From: Saliniradius amylolyticus
GTDB lineage: Bacteria; Pseudomonadota; Gammaproteobacteria; Enterobacterales; Alteromonadaceae
Length of the DNA: 64,000 bases
Direction: 5' to 3'
Assembly: GCF_003143555.1 (NCBI RefSeq)
Contig: NZ_CP029347.1
Location: forward strand, 558,001-622,000
Made by a program: the position numbers and the translations under genes. Of the stretch, positions 46,701-56,312 are shown piece by piece. The notes beneath the pieces are model-generated. The model saw only the letters and a program-made list of their open reading frames with translations, did not search any database and was not told where the DNA came from. Position 1 is the stretch's first letter. Every line of letters starts with the position of its first letter.

Positions 46701-46841
46701 CTATTGGCTAGTTTCATGACGCTCTATATTGTTCCGACCATGTATTACTGGCTGGCTCGCCATACCAGTTCGCCGGAGCACTTAAGCCGTAAACTGGATA
46801 AGCTGGATGAGGAAACCCCTTACAACAAGGGCAACGAGTAA
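43737..46841 (+). CDS. RND efflux permease (HAE1 type)
   Basis: The 1034-residue protein has 12 membrane helices and two large periplasmic loops. The proton-relay pair of Asp residues in helix 4 is visible (GLVVDDAIVVLEN), and LAAKNGILIVEFANQ marks helix 10-11. It exports amphipathic drugs or metabolites using proton force. It starts two bases after the adaptor stop. A small hairpin AGCCG / CGGCT lies after it at 46861. The substrate cannot be read from sequence. Confidence 0.93.
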   Translation: MLLSDLSVKRPVFATVINLLLIVFGVVAFSMLSLREYPDVDRPVVSINTNYPGASASIVESRITQLLEDRISGIEGIKNISSSSRNGRSSINIEFELSRDIDAASNDVRERVSRALNNLPEQADPPEVFKSNSDENVVVWYNLRSDNMSVMELTDYADRYIVDRLAIVNGVARVRIGGGRTYAMKVWLDRNAMAARNITVQDIERVIRSENVELPAGEIESQDRDFEVRVERSFMTPDDFADMTIKAGDDGYLVKLGEVARVERGSEDDETEFRGNGKNMVGLGIVKQSKANTLEVAREARKAVEQLQQNLPPNIRIVPSYDSSVFIEESINEVYQTLGIAMMMVVIVIYLFLGNVRATLIPAVTVPVSLISAFMVLYVLGFSINLLTLLAMVLAIGLVVDDAIVVLENISRRIELGEPPLLAAYRGAREVGFAVIATTLVLISVFLPLVFLQGNIGRLFTEFAIAIAAAVAFSSFTALTLSPMLSSRILQKRERRSWFGSMIDNGFKKLEQAYVSSVGRNLHQPLISALLILACIVGVYGLVRELPSEYVPREDRGSFFILMQAAEGASFESNSRNLKKIEQTLLPYIDKGEVNRVLVRTPGFGGSAGIAIVGAVPWDERERSTFELMNEINGKLQSIPDIRAFAIMPNPLGGSFGRPVQFVLQGNTYEELVTARDKVLAKAGENPNLLRLDSDYKETWPQLMVQVDRDRAADLGVSIGDIGRTLETMLGQRRVSTYLDRGQEYYVIMEGEKADYRSPKSIDNIYVRSQRSGELVPMSNLLTFEERATSAELNRFNRMRAITITANLADGYTLGEALTYLNGIVDQHVSEGISVDYKGESQLYQESGNSIVFIFALALAVTYLVLAAQFESWVHPWVIMLTVPLALLGAFVGLYLSDMSLNIYSQIGMVMLIGLAAKNGILIVEFANQLRDAGLEFEQALLKAAQHRLRPIVMTGFTTVFSSLPLVLASGPGAESRMVIGMVIFCGVLLASFMTLYIVPTMYYWLARHTSSPEHLSRKLDKLDEETPYNKGNE

Positions 46842-46921
46842 CAGCGGGTAGAATCTATACAGCCGGGATCGGCTTTGCTAGATTAGCGGGCTAGTTCACA
46901 AACCGCAGTAAAGAGGTGAGT

Positions 46922-48544
46922 ATGAAAAGGACTTTACATCGACTTTCAAAATGGAGTTTGGTCGTGGGAGGCTGGGCCTTCCTGAGTGCTTGTGGTGGTG
47001 GCAACAGTCAGCCAACTTCGCCAAACCGCATGGTCAATCAGCCCGATAATGGCTACGTGGCAGGTGTATATCAGGACCGCGAGGAGCTTCGTCATCTGTG
47101 TGAGGCGCCCCGATCAGGCAGCGATCCTACGACCGGAGAAGTCTTTCCCGACCAACCGGGTTCCAGTACCGACGAAAAGCTTTGGTTGCGCTCCTGGAGC
47201 CATGACACCTACCTTTGGTACGACGAGCTGGATGATATCGATCCGGCGGGTTATGGTGTCATCGAGTATTTCGAGCTGCTGCGTACCGATGCTTTAACGC
47301 CTTCCGGTGTACCAAAAGACAACTTCCATTTCACTCAGGATACCGAAGAGTATAACCGCCAGACTCAAGGTGGTGTGTCCTATAGCTATGGTATCGAATG
47401 GAAGTTCGGTAAATTAACCTCCCCGGGAAGAGAGTTGCATATCGCTTATATCGAATCGGGTTCCCCTGCAGCGCAAACCGAGTTGATGCGAGGGGCTCGG
47501 GTGCTGGAAATCGATGGTATTGATTTTGTGGATGATAATACTCAGGCGGGAGTCGATGCCATTAATGCGGCTATTTTCCCGGATTCTATCGGAGAGTCTC
47601 ACACTTTTCTGTTCCGGTTACGTGATGGCAGTGAACAGGAAGTCACCCTGACCGCGACCGAGGTGGCAACTCAGGCGGTGAATCAGGCCAAGGTGCTCGA
47701 CACTCAGGCCGGTAAGCTGGGCTATTTGCAATTTAATACGCATATAGTAGCGGCCCAGGACCAACTCATTGAGGCTATGGAGCAGTTTGATACCGCCAAT
47801 GTGACGGACTTAGTGGTAGATTTACGCTACAACGGCGGTGGCCTGTTGGCCATCGCGTCTCAACTGGGCTATATGGTGGCCGGGGCAGATATGATCCAGG
47901 GGCAAGTCTTTGAACAGATTATGTTTAACGACAAGTATCCTAATACGAACCCCATCACGGGCAACACGCTGCAGCCCACGCCTTTTTACGACTCGGTAAT
48001 CGACTATGACCAGTCCCAGCTGACCGATACGCCATTACCGAGTTTAAACCTGTCACGGGTGTTTGTGCTTACAACCGACTCTACCTGCTCAGCCAGTGAG
48101 GCTTTTATTAATGGCTTACGAGGAATAGGTGTAGAGGTTGTGCAGATCGGCGACAAAACCTGCGGAAAGCCCTATGGTTTTTACCCGACGGATAATTGCG
48201 GTACTACCTATTTCACCATTCAGTTTAAGGGCGTCAACGCTCAAGGGTTTGGTGAATACGCCGATGGGTTTACCCCCAACCCCTCGCCCAGCCTGCAAAC
48301 ACAAATCAAGGGCTGTCCGCTGGGAGATGACCTCAGCCAGGATCTGGGACACACATCGGAAGCATTGCTCAGTGGTGCCATTACCTACCTGGAAACTGGT
48401 GCCTGTCCCGAGCCCGAACCGTCGGTGGCGAGTATGACAGAAAAAGCCGGTGCTCTGGAAGAAGGGTTGGCGATTCGTGCCCGTGACCCTCGCAGGCAGG
48501 CGGTGATTCAGGAAAATCGTCTGAACCAGCCTATCAGTAGGTAA
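46922..48544 (+). CDS. S41-family lipoprotein protease
   Basis: The 540-residue protein has a lipobox LSAC (Cys20), an N-terminal region with WLRSWSHDTYLWYDEL, a PDZ-like part (SPAAQTELMRGARVLEIDG), and the S41 core with Ser390 in TCSASE and Lys416 in CGKPYGF, matching the Ser/Lys dyad of tail-specific proteases. Cys389 and Cys414 flank the two catalytic residues and could form a disulfide. It is likely to degrade or trim envelope proteins. ATG at 46922 was chosen over GTG at 46916. A terminator follows. Confidence 0.86.
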   Translation: MKRTLHRLSKWSLVVGGWAFLSACGGGNSQPTSPNRMVNQPDNGYVAGVYQDREELRHLCEAPRSGSDPTTGEVFPDQPGSSTDEKLWLRSWSHDTYLWYDELDDIDPAGYGVIEYFELLRTDALTPSGVPKDNFHFTQDTEEYNRQTQGGVSYSYGIEWKFGKLTSPGRELHIAYIESGSPAAQTELMRGARVLEIDGIDFVDDNTQAGVDAINAAIFPDSIGESHTFLFRLRDGSEQEVTLTATEVATQAVNQAKVLDTQAGKLGYLQFNTHIVAAQDQLIEAMEQFDTANVTDLVVDLRYNGGGLLAIASQLGYMVAGADMIQGQVFEQIMFNDKYPNTNPITGNTLQPTPFYDSVIDYDQSQLTDTPLPSLNLSRVFVLTTDSTCSASEAFINGLRGIGVEVVQIGDKTCGKPYGFYPTDNCGTTYFTIQFKGVNAQGFGEYADGFTPNPSPSLQTQIKGCPLGDDLSQDLGHTSEALLSGAITYLETGACPEPEPSVASMTEKAGALEEGLAIRARDPRRQAVIQENRLNQPISR

Positions 48545-48552
48545 ACAAAATG

Positions 48553-48576
48553 AGCCCGGCAGTAAGCCGGGCTTCT
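48553..48576 (+). terminator. intrinsic terminator after S41 protease
   Basis: A stem AGCCCGGC / GCCGGGCT with a 5-base loop is followed by TCTC. The T-run is short. Confidence 0.65.
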
Positions 48577-48684
48577 CACCGATACAGATTCCCTGCCTTG
48601 AAAACCCCTCAGGCCCCCCTAAGCTAAATAGCAGAGCGTTCTTTTCATATTATCAATTTGAACTACTGGTATTACAGGAGTGCT

Positions 48685-49344
48685 ATGCAAGCATTAGCCA
48701 AACAGCAACAATGGTCACTGGTTATCCGCTTATTGCCTTTAGCTTTTATTGGGGTCGTACTGCAATGGATCTTCACGGAGGCGTTTACCCTGTGGCAAGG
48801 GGGGCTGACCCTGGTCTGGTTTGCTCTGGTGATATCTTTGAGTTGGGTGGTGACCTATATCTTGCCATATGGCGTGAAGGACAGCCTGTTGTTTGCAAGG
48901 TTGTCACACCCACTACCGTCGTCCCGCTGTCATAAGGTGGCGAAGGCCAGCGAGCGCATCGATTATGAAGAAGCTCAGCGACGCTGGTCGGATATTTTTA
49001 ATGACGATCTGGATCCTGAAACCCGGGATGACTTCTGGCTTAAGAAGATTTATGAAGGAGCGAAAGACGAAGAGGCGGTGAGGGAAGCCACTCAGGACTA
49101 TCTCATTTATCGGGATACTTTTTGTGGCTATCTGATTGCCAGCGCGATAATCATCGCCTGGGACTGTTTGTTTGCTGGCCTGTGGTTCGGGGAGCTAAAC
49201 AATGCGATCTATATTGTGCTGCCTTTCTTATTGTTGTGGAGTATGTTTACCGGCCAATATCATGCCAAGTTAATGGTAGTCGAAAGTTTCCTGGTGCCCT
49301 TAAGCCAACCGTTAAGCCCGATTAAAGAGCAGGAAGAAGATTAA
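48685..49344 (+). CDS. hypothetical membrane protein
   Basis: The 219-residue protein has two N-terminal membrane segments, a charged cytosolic stretch (about 80-140, rich in Asp, Glu and Arg) and two further membrane segments near the C-terminus. I do not recognise a family. ATG at 48685 has a good ribosome site (AGGAG five bases before). Neighbours are an S41 protease and, convergent, rpoD; neither suggests a function. Confidence 0.7.
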   Translation: MQALAKQQQWSLVIRLLPLAFIGVVLQWIFTEAFTLWQGGLTLVWFALVISLSWVVTYILPYGVKDSLLFARLSHPLPSSRCHKVAKASERIDYEEAQRRWSDIFNDDLDPETRDDFWLKKIYEGAKDEEAVREATQDYLIYRDTFCGYLIASAIIIAWDCLFAGLWFGELNNAIYIVLPFLLLWSMFTGQYHAKLMVVESFLVPLSQPLSPIKEQEED

Positions 49345-49412
49345 TCTGGACGGCCTGTGCTAAGCAGTATAAGGGACGCGTCGTTGTCAGACGCTTGTGC
49401 GACATGGAGGCC

Positions 49413-49457
49413 GCAGAAGAGCCCACCAGGGAGGGTGGACGGCGTGTCTGAGAATGG
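49413..49457. repeat. dispersed repeat copy A (GCAGA...GGCGTGTCTG)
   Basis: This 45-base segment between the membrane-protein gene and rpoD resembles 58020-58062. The two share GCAGA, CC..GGGA, GGGTG and an identical GGCGTGTCTG followed by an ATGG. Both copies lie between convergent gene ends. Confidence 0.55.
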
Positions 49458-49489
49458 CGCCTCTTATGCTGTATCCAATAAGAGGCGCC
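49456..49489. terminator. hairpin at rpoD 3' end
   Basis: A perfect 12-bp stem GGCGCCTCTTAT / ATAAGAGGCGCC with a 10-base loop lies 22 bases beyond the rpoD stop. On the minus strand it is followed by ATTCTC, a weak T-run. Confidence 0.6.
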
Positions 49490-49510
49490 GTGGTAGTCGG
49501 TATTTAGCGC

Positions 49511-51352
49511 TTACTGATCGTCCAAGAAGCTTCGTAATTGCTCAGAGCGACTGGGATGGCGCAGTTTACGCAGTGCCTTCGCTTCAATCTGACGAATACG
49601 CTCGCGGGTCACATCAAACTGCTTACCCACTTCTTCCAAGGTATGATCGGTGTTCATATCGATACCGAAACGCATGCGCAATACTTTGGCTTCACGGGCA
49701 GTCAGGCCAGCGAGCACGTCCTGAGTCGCACCGCGCAGGTTGTTTGAGGTGGCATCATCCAGAGGCTGGATAATGGTGTTGTCCTCAATGAAGTCGCCCA
49801 GATGTGAATCTTCATCATCACCGATGGGAGTTTCCATCGAAATGGGCTCTTTGGCGATCTTAAGTACCTTACGGATCTTATCTTCCGGCATCAGCATACG
49901 CTCTGCCAGCTCTTCCGGAGTAGGCTCACGGCCCATTTCCTGCAGCATCTGACGGGAAATACGGTTGAGCTTGTTGATCGTCTCAATCATATGCACCGGA
50001 ATACGAATCGTCCGTGCCTGGTCGGCGATAGAACGTGTAATGGCCTGGCGGATCCACCAGGTAGCGTAGGTCGAGAATTTGTACCCGCGGCGGTATTCGA
50101 ATTTATCCACCGCTTTCATCAGACCGATGTTACCTTCCTGAATTAGATCCAAGAACTGCAGACCTCGGTTGGTGTATTTCTTGGCGATGGAGATAACCAG
50201 ACGTAGGTTGGCCTCAACCATTTCTTTCTTAGCGCGGCGGGCCTTGGCCTCGCCGATGCTCATACGACGGTTGATGTCTTTAATGTCTGCGATAACCAGG
50301 CCAGTTTCATCTTCCACCTGATTCAGCTTGGCGACACTGCGCTCCAGCTCTTCTTTGTAAACGGCCACCGCTTCGGCGTAGGGCTTGCTGGACGACAGAA
50401 TGCCTTTTAGCCAGTCGGTGCTGGTTTCTTTACCAGCGAAGGCCTGGATAAAGTCTTTCTTTGGCATCTTGGCCTGCATCACACAGTGTTTCATGATCAG
50501 GCGTTCTTGAACTCTGACCCGATCCATCATATCGCGCATGTTCTTGACCATGCGGTCAAACTGCTTGGGAACTAAACGGAATTCTTTAAAGACGTCGCTT
50601 AAGGCCTGGATTTCTTTCTTAGCGGTCTTATGAGCGCGGCCATGCTTATTAATGGCGTCCCGGGCAATTTCGTATTGCTCGCGAAGTTTAACGAATTTCT
50701 CACGGGCCAGCTCAGGATCGATACCACCTTCGTTTTCATCGTCTTCATCGTCGGCGTCGTCATCGTCGCCGTCTTCTTCTTTAAGCTGTTCGTCGGATAG
50801 TTCAGAGCCTACATGGGTGGCTGTGGGGGCGACTTCATCCACCTCATCGGGGTCGATAAAGCCTAAAACAATATCACTCAGGCGAATTTCTTCGGCTTCA
50901 TACAGATCCCACTGGTCCAGCAGGTAGGTAATGGCCTCGGGGTACTCGGCCACTGAGCACTGCACCTGATTAATGCCTTCCTCAATGCGCTTGGCAATGT
51001 CTATTTCGCCTTCACGGGTCAGTAGCTCAACGGTACCCATTTCACGCATATACATGCGGACTGGGTCAGTGGTGCGACCAATTTCGCTTTCAACAGTGGC
51101 CAGGGCCTGAGCGGCAGCTTCGGCCACTTCCTCGTCGGCGGTGGCCTCCTGCATCAATAGCTCATCGGAGTCCGGGGCGGATTCAAAGACCTGAATGCCC
51201 ATGTCGTTTATCATGCGGATGATATCTTCGATCTGATCCGAGTCGATGATATCTTGTGGGAGGTGGTCGTTAACCTCAGCAAAGGTCAGGTAGCCCTGCT
51301 CTTTGCCTTTTGCGATAAGGAGTTTTATCTGAGACTGCTTGTTTGACGCCAT
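49511..51352 (-). CDS. rpoD: RNA polymerase sigma factor RpoD (sigma-70)
   Basis: The 613-residue protein has region 1.1 at the N-terminus, the non-conserved insert with an acidic run (about 195-215), region 2 ([20 protein letters not shown]), region 3 and region 4.2 with the promoter -35 helix ([20 protein letters not shown]). It is the primary sigma factor. It is last in the rpsU-yqeY-dnaG-rpoD order, with 132 bases before it that can hold an internal promoter. Confidence 0.97.
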   Translation of the reverse strand: MASNKQSQIKLLIAKGKEQGYLTFAEVNDHLPQDIIDSDQIEDIIRMINDMGIQVFESAPDSDELLMQEATADEEVAEAAAQALATVESEIGRTTDPVRMYMREMGTVELLTREGEIDIAKRIEEGINQVQCSVAEYPEAITYLLDQWDLYEAEEIRLSDIVLGFIDPDEVDEVAPTATHVGSELSDEQLKEEDGDDDDADDEDDENEGGIDPELAREKFVKLREQYEIARDAINKHGRAHKTAKKEIQALSDVFKEFRLVPKQFDRMVKNMRDMMDRVRVQERLIMKHCVMQAKMPKKDFIQAFAGKETSTDWLKGILSSSKPYAEAVAVYKEELERSVAKLNQVEDETGLVIADIKDINRRMSIGEAKARRAKKEMVEANLRLVISIAKKYTNRGLQFLDLIQEGNIGLMKAVDKFEYRRGYKFSTYATWWIRQAITRSIADQARTIRIPVHMIETINKLNRISRQMLQEMGREPTPEELAERMLMPEDKIRKVLKIAKEPISMETPIGDDEDSHLGDFIEDNTIIQPLDDATSNNLRGATQDVLAGLTAREAKVLRMRFGIDMNTDHTLEEVGKQFDVTRERIRQIEAKALRKLRHPSRSEQLRSFLDDQ

Positions 51353-51484
51353 ATACCTTCCACTTCTAAAAAGTTAGCTTTACATCAGACCATTGCGCGA
51401 GCGCAAAGAACTACACATTATAGCAGCTTTGGCCCCCGCACATCCAGCCTGTTTTATGTTCAGTTGTTCGGCCCCAGGCCGCGG

Positions 51485-53248
51485 TTACATTGCCCTCATC
51501 AGGTCATTTAACTCTTGCTTTTCCTCTACGGTCAGTCCCTCCAGCCGGGACTTAGAGAGCAAGGCTTCATAGCGGTGCTGGCAGTAGCTCTCTAGTAGTT
51601 TGGCAAAACTATCCTGATAAAGTTTACTCATATTGGTGTCATCCAGCGGTAAATCAAGTTGCATAAGCCGAGAAAGGCTCCCGGCAAAAGGATGATCACG
51701 AAAATGCTCGAATAGCTGCGCCGTGTTCTGTTTCTCATGCTGAAGACAATGCTGATGCAACTGTAGCAAGAGATCGAGACCCGGCACATCCAAGCCCTCC
51801 AGAAGTGCAGGACTTACATCGTCAAACTGGGCGGCCAGTGAAGGTCGCTCCATTAATAAACGCAGCATAACCCTTACCGGCGTCCAGCGTGTTTTATTAG
51901 GGCTGGAAGCGTCCTGGCGTTGCATGCGACCACGGCTCTGCTCCCGGGCCATATCGGCGGCCAGTTGTTGCTGGGAAAATTCACCGGTGTAGCGACTCAA
52001 TTCCTGTTCCAGCAACTGCCTGAGATTATCTCCGGCGATCTGTTGGATCAGTGGCTTAGCCGCGGCTTTTAAGGCGGCTTTACCTTCGGCGCTTCCCGGA
52101 TTATGGGTTTTGAGCAGGTGCTGGAAGAAAAACTTCGATAGTGGCATGGCTTGATCCAGGCTGGACTCGAAGGCATCTTTGCCTTGCTGTCGCACCATAG
52201 AATCGGGGTCCTCGCCGTCGGGCAGGAATAAGAAGCGCATTTCCACCCCATCCCGTAGCTGGGGCAGGGCATTTTCCAGCGCTCGCCAGGCAGCGTCCCG
52301 ACCAGCACGATCGCCGTCATAACAACAGATAATCTGAGGGGTGGCCCGAGCCAGTAGCTGGATATGTTCTGGAGTGGTGGAGGTGCCGAGGGACGCTACC
52401 GCATAATCGATACCAAATTGGGCCAGCGCCACCACATCCATATAGCCTTCTACAACAACCACACGCTCTAAGCGCCGGTGGGCCTGCCGCGCCTGGTAAA
52501 AGCCATACAGCTCCTGACCTTTGTGGAAAATACGGGTTTCCGGTGAATTCAGGTACTTTGGGGTGCCGTCGCCCAGAACCCGACCACCAAAGCCGATCAC
52601 GCGCCCGCGACGGTCGCGGATGGGAAACATGATGCGGTCACGGAAAAAGTCATAAACCCGGCCTTGTTCGTTTTGATTGGCCAGCTTCAGATCCTGCAAT
52701 TGTTGCCGGGATTCAGGTGTGCGACCAAATTGGCTCAGGACGGCGTCCCAGCTATCCGGGGCATAGCCGATGCCAAACTGCTTCACTACCTCACCACTTA
52801 AGCCGCGCTGTTTAAGGTAGTCGATGGCCTTTTGTGCCTGAGACGACTGTTTAAACTGGCTGGCAAAAAAGCGTGCCGCCTGTTCCATCAGCTGGTAGTC
52901 ATTGTCACGCTCGCTTTTACTGCGAGTGGGCTGAGAGTTATTGCCCTGCTCTCTGGGCACTTCCAGGCCTCGCTCTCGGGCTAACTCTTCGATGGCATCG
53001 GGGAATTCCAGACGGTCATATTCCATCAGGAAGGAAATGGCATTGCCATGGGCGCCACAGCCAAAGCAATGATAGAACTGTTTTTCCTGACTGACCGTAA
53101 AGGACGGCGTTTTCTCGTTATGAAATGGGCAGCAGGCCTGGTAGTTACGACCGGCTTTTTTCAGGCGCACCCGGCTGTCCACTAACTCGACGATGTCGGT
53201 ACGAGCCAGCAGGTCATCTATAAAATCGCGGGGGATCAGTCCAGCCAT
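51485..53248 (-). CDS. dnaG: DNA primase
   Basis: The 587-residue protein has the CHC2 zinc ribbon (Cys40, His43, Cys61, Cys64, the same positions as E. coli), a TOPRIM core with VVEGYMDVV and the DGDRAG motif, and a C-terminal helicase-binding domain. It makes RNA primers at the replication fork. It lies between yqeY and rpoD on one strand. Confidence 0.97.
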   Translation of the reverse strand: MAGLIPRDFIDDLLARTDIVELVDSRVRLKKAGRNYQACCPFHNEKTPSFTVSQEKQFYHCFGCGAHGNAISFLMEYDRLEFPDAIEELARERGLEVPREQGNNSQPTRSKSERDNDYQLMEQAARFFASQFKQSSQAQKAIDYLKQRGLSGEVVKQFGIGYAPDSWDAVLSQFGRTPESRQQLQDLKLANQNEQGRVYDFFRDRIMFPIRDRRGRVIGFGGRVLGDGTPKYLNSPETRIFHKGQELYGFYQARQAHRRLERVVVVEGYMDVVALAQFGIDYAVASLGTSTTPEHIQLLARATPQIICCYDGDRAGRDAAWRALENALPQLRDGVEMRFLFLPDGEDPDSMVRQQGKDAFESSLDQAMPLSKFFFQHLLKTHNPGSAEGKAALKAAAKPLIQQIAGDNLRQLLEQELSRYTGEFSQQQLAADMAREQSRGRMQRQDASSPNKTRWTPVRVMLRLLMERPSLAAQFDDVSPALLEGLDVPGLDLLLQLHQHCLQHEKQNTAQLFEHFRDHPFAGSLSRLMQLDLPLDDTNMSKLYQDSFAKLLESYCQHRYEALLSKSRLEGLTVEEKQELNDLMRAM

Positions 53249-53299
53249 GGGTGCTCAACCATTATCAGAAAAGAATGAGCTATCACCCGCAGGTGATAA

Positions 53300-53743
53300 T
53301 CAGCTTAGGCGTTGTTTAATCTGGGCGCTCAGTTGGCCCATGTCGGCACGACCTTGCACTTTGGGCTTTAACCAGCCCATTACCTTCCCCATATCCTGCA
53401 TGCGAGCGGCGCCTGTTTCGGCGATGGCTTCACCGATCAGTTGCTGCAACTCGTCGTCACTTAATGGCTTGGGTAGGAATTCTTCCAGTACCTCGATCTC
53501 GGCCTGCTCGATGGCGGCCAGATCCTCACGACCAGCATCTTGATACTGATGCAAAGCCTCATTACGCTGCTTGACCATTTTAATAAGAATAGTCAGAGCG
53601 TCAGCGTCGGAAACGGGTTCGCGGGTGTCGATTTCTTGTTGTTTAATCGACGACAAAGCCATGCGCACAGTGCCAAGACGAACTTTGTCTTTGGCGCGCA
53701 TGGCTTGTTTTTGAGCGTCTTTTAACGCGTCGATCAGGCTCAT
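53300..53743 (-). CDS. yqeY: YqeY/GatB-domain protein
   Basis: The 147-residue helical protein begins SLIDALKDAQKQAMRAKDK and has EQAEIEVLEEFLPKPLSDDEL and a C-terminal MGKVMGWLKPKVQGRAD, the standard pattern of the GatB/YqeY family. It resembles the tRNA-binding tail of GatB, but its role is not established. It sits between rpsU and dnaG, with short gaps, as in many Proteobacteria. Confidence 0.92.
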   Translation of the reverse strand: MSLIDALKDAQKQAMRAKDKVRLGTVRMALSSIKQQEIDTREPVSDADALTILIKMVKQRNEALHQYQDAGREDLAAIEQAEIEVLEEFLPKPLSDDELQQLIGEAIAETGAARMQDMGKVMGWLKPKVQGRADMGQLSAQIKQRLS

Positions 53744-53762
53744 GGCACTGATGCCGGCGAGA

Positions 53763-53978
53763 TTAGTAAAGCTTGACGCGACGTGCGTTTTCGCGAGCCA
53801 GCTTTTTCAGGTGACGCTTTTTAGCAGCGGCTTTCTTGCGCTTGCGTTCCCAGGTTGGCTTCTCGAAAAACTCACGACGACGAACCTCGGATAAAACACC
53901 TGCTTTTTCACAAGAACGCTTGAAGCGACGCAGGGCTACGTCAAAAGGTTCGTTTTCTTTTACTTTAACAACTGGCAT
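53763..53978 (-). CDS. rpsU: 30S ribosomal protein S21
   Basis: The 71-residue basic protein begins [20 protein letters not shown] and matches S21 over its whole length. It binds the 30S subunit and helps initiation. It opens the macromolecular synthesis operon. The leader has a strong GAGGTGAG ribosome site and a small CGGTCA / TGACCG hairpin near 54010-54033. Confidence 0.97.
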   Translation of the reverse strand: MPVVKVKENEPFDVALRRFKRSCEKAGVLSEVRRREFFEKPTWERKRKKAAAKKRHLKKLARENARRVKLY

Positions 53979-54193
53979 TAAAATCTCACCTCAATGAAAT
54001 AATGGTATCGGTCAGCTCAAATTTTGACCGGCTTGATTAAAAATGGTGCGGAATTCTAATCATATCCACAGCCGTTGTAAAGGCCGGGGAGAAAATAAAT
54101 CCAACTTGTTCGGCCTGTTGTGCAGACCACAGGATGGCGTCTAAACAGCAGTTACGCTAGACTTGCGCATCCCCATTCTCCGAGGCCAAAATC

Positions 54194-55207
54194 ATGCGTG
54201 TATTAGGTATTGAAACATCCTGTGATGAGACCGGTATAGCGATTTACGATGATCAAACTGGGCTATTGTCTCATGAGCTTTACAGCCAGGTAAAATTGCA
54301 TGCCGACTACGGAGGAGTGGTGCCCGAACTGGCCTCCCGGGATCATGTTCGCAAGATCATCCCATTGATTCAAAAAGCCTTACAAGACGCCGATAGCCGT
54401 CCCGAGGACATAGACGGCGTTGCCTATACCCAAGGTCCGGGACTCGTTGGTGCCTTACTGGTCGGGTCTTCGGTCGGCCGCAGTCTGGCCTTTGCCTGGA
54501 ATAAGCCCGCAATCGGTGTGCATCACATGGAAGGGCATTTGCTTGCGCCCATGCTGGACGAGCCGGCGCCGACCTTTCCCTTTGTTGCGCTACTGGTGTC
54601 TGGTGGCCACAGTATGATGGTGAAAGTCAGCGGTATTGGCCGCTATGAGATGCTGGGTGAATCATTGGACGATGCCGCCGGTGAGGCCTTCGATAAGACC
54701 GCTAAGCTGTTGGGACTGGATTATCCCGGTGGTCCTTTGCTGGCGAAGCTGGCCACCAAAGGCGATCCTAAGCGGTTTCGTTTTCCTCGGCCCATGACCG
54801 ATCGCCCCGGATTGGACTTTAGCTTTAGCGGCCTTAAAACTTTTGCCGCCAACACCATCCGAGAGCATGGTCTGGAGGAACAGACCAAGGCCGATATCGC
54901 CCGAGCCTTTGAAGACGCGGTCGTGGATACCCTGTGCATTAAATGCCGACGCGCCTTGGAGGAGACCGGCCTGGACCGTCTGGTTATTGCCGGTGGGGTA
55001 AGCGCCAATCAGACTTTGAGAGAGCAACTGGAAAAGCTGATGCAAAAGCGCGGAGGTAAGGTGTTTTACCCGAGACCGGAGTTTTGTACCGACAATGGGG
55101 CCATGATCGCCTATGCCGGATTAAAACGTCTGCAAGCGGGTGAGCGGGCCGGTATGGATGCGAAGGCACGACCTCGCTGGCCGTTGGAAGAGTTAACGCC
55201 GGTTTAG
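54194..55207 (+). CDS. tsaD: tRNA N6-threonylcarbamoyladenosine transferase TsaD
   Basis: The 337-residue protein has the metal-binding HHMEGH motif (His111 and His115) and the ASKA-fold nucleotide-binding pattern ([10 protein letters not shown] at residues 5-14). It transfers threonylcarbamoyl to A37 of ANN-decoding tRNAs together with TsaB and TsaE. It is divergent from rpsU, as commonly seen. The start follows CCGAGG. Confidence 0.97.
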   Translation: MRVLGIETSCDETGIAIYDDQTGLLSHELYSQVKLHADYGGVVPELASRDHVRKIIPLIQKALQDADSRPEDIDGVAYTQGPGLVGALLVGSSVGRSLAFAWNKPAIGVHHMEGHLLAPMLDEPAPTFPFVALLVSGGHSMMVKVSGIGRYEMLGESLDDAAGEAFDKTAKLLGLDYPGGPLLAKLATKGDPKRFRFPRPMTDRPGLDFSFSGLKTFAANTIREHGLEEQTKADIARAFEDAVVDTLCIKCRRALEETGLDRLVIAGGVSANQTLREQLEKLMQKRGGKVFYPRPEFCTDNGAMIAYAGLKRLQAGERAGMDAKARPRWPLEELTPV

Positions 55208-55225
55208 TACCAACTGGTGGAAGAG

Positions 55226-55828
55226 TCACTCATTGGTCTTGCCCTTATCCCAGACCCGGCTTTCCTCACCGCGATACAGGCGCAGGATATTGTGACGGTG
55301 ACGGGCAATGATCAGCACCGACAGCATTAGTACCGGCAGGCTGTATTCCGGCTTTATAAAGTAGGTATACAGCGGTGCCAAGCTGACCGTCACTATGGCG
55401 GCTAATGAGGAGTAACCGCTCGCAAACACCGTTAAGCCCCAGGTGAGGATCAGCAGGCCCGACAGATCCAGCCCGATAGGCAGCATGGCCCCTAAGGCTG
55501 TTGCGACAGCCTTGCCGCCGCGAAAACCAAAATACAGTGGGAATATATGACCTACACAGGCGGCCACGGCGATAAATCCCAGGAACAGCGGCTCAATACC
55601 GAGGAAGTAGCTGCTCCACACCGGGATGGTGCCCTTCAATACATCGAAAATGAGCGTTAAAGCAGCCGGTAAGCGGCCCCCGATGCGTAATACATTGGTG
55701 GTGCCCGGGTTGCCTGAGCCCAGGCTGCGGGGGTCAGGCAGGCGAAACAGACGGCATACCAATACCGCGCTGGATATTGAGCCAGCGAGATAGGCCAGGG
55801 TGATCATCAAAATTACAATTGCTGTCAT
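55226..55828 (-). CDS. plsY: glycerol-3-phosphate acyltransferase PlsY
   Basis: The 200-residue membrane protein has the PlsY signatures [12 protein letters not shown] and [12 protein letters not shown], with five or so membrane segments. It acylates glycerol-3-phosphate from acyl-phosphate. It is convergent with tsaD (18-base gap) and divergent from folB. A 7-bp hairpin (CAGGAGA / TCTCCTG, 55872-55890) lies in the divergent region. Confidence 0.95.
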   Translation of the reverse strand: MTAIVILMITLAYLAGSISSAVLVCRLFRLPDPRSLGSGNPGTTNVLRIGGRLPAALTLIFDVLKGTIPVWSSYFLGIEPLFLGFIAVAACVGHIFPLYFGFRGGKAVATALGAMLPIGLDLSGLLILTWGLTVFASGYSSLAAIVTVSLAPLYTYFIKPEYSLPVLMLSVLIIARHRHNILRLYRGEESRVWDKGKTNE

Positions 55829-55954
55829 GTGCCGTGTTGAATCGAAAAAGAAAACCGTTACACTTGCCTGCCAGGAGAGGTTTTCTCCTGATACCCAGCA
55901 CTAGGTTACCCTAAACTGCGTGCTATCTCACCCTGATAACTGGCCTGATGAGCA

Positions 55955-56311
55955 ATGGATACCATCTATATTGAAAAACTGGGCGTCGAATCTCTGATTG
56001 GTGTCTATGACTGGGAGCGCCATTCCCCCACTTCCTTACTATTGGATGTGACCCTGGGGGTCGATTTACAGCCAGCTACTTTATCCGATGATGTGACCGA
56101 CACGGTGGATTACGCCAGGGTAGCAGAGACATTAGAAGAGGTTGCGGCGCAAAGTCAGTTTGAACTGCTCGAAGCGTTAGCAGGCAAGATGATTGAAAGG
56201 CTGTTTAACGACTTTGTCACTATACAGAGAGTGCGTTTAAAGGTCAGTAAGCCGGGGATCTTGCCTCTGGCTGAGAATGTGGCTATCGAGATGCAGCGGG
56301 AGCGCCCCTGA
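55955..56311 (+). CDS. folB: dihydroneopterin aldolase
   Basis: The 118-residue protein matches FolB: IYIEKLGVESLIGVYDWER, then VDYARV and LEALAGKMIERLF. It converts 7,8-dihydroneopterin to hydroxymethyl-dihydropterin in folate synthesis. folK starts two bases after its stop (one-base spacer), so the two successive folate steps are coupled. Confidence 0.95.
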   Translation: MDTIYIEKLGVESLIGVYDWERHSPTSLLLDVTLGVDLQPATLSDDVTDTVDYARVAETLEEVAAQSQFELLEALAGKMIERLFNDFVTIQRVRLKVSKPGILPLAENVAIEMQRERP

Positions 56312-56312
56312 G

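Noticed and set aside
55872-55890. Hairpin CAGGAGA / TCTCCTG between plsY and folB
   Set aside because: A 7-bp stem in a divergent promoter region without T-run; may be chance, so it is only mentioned under plsY.
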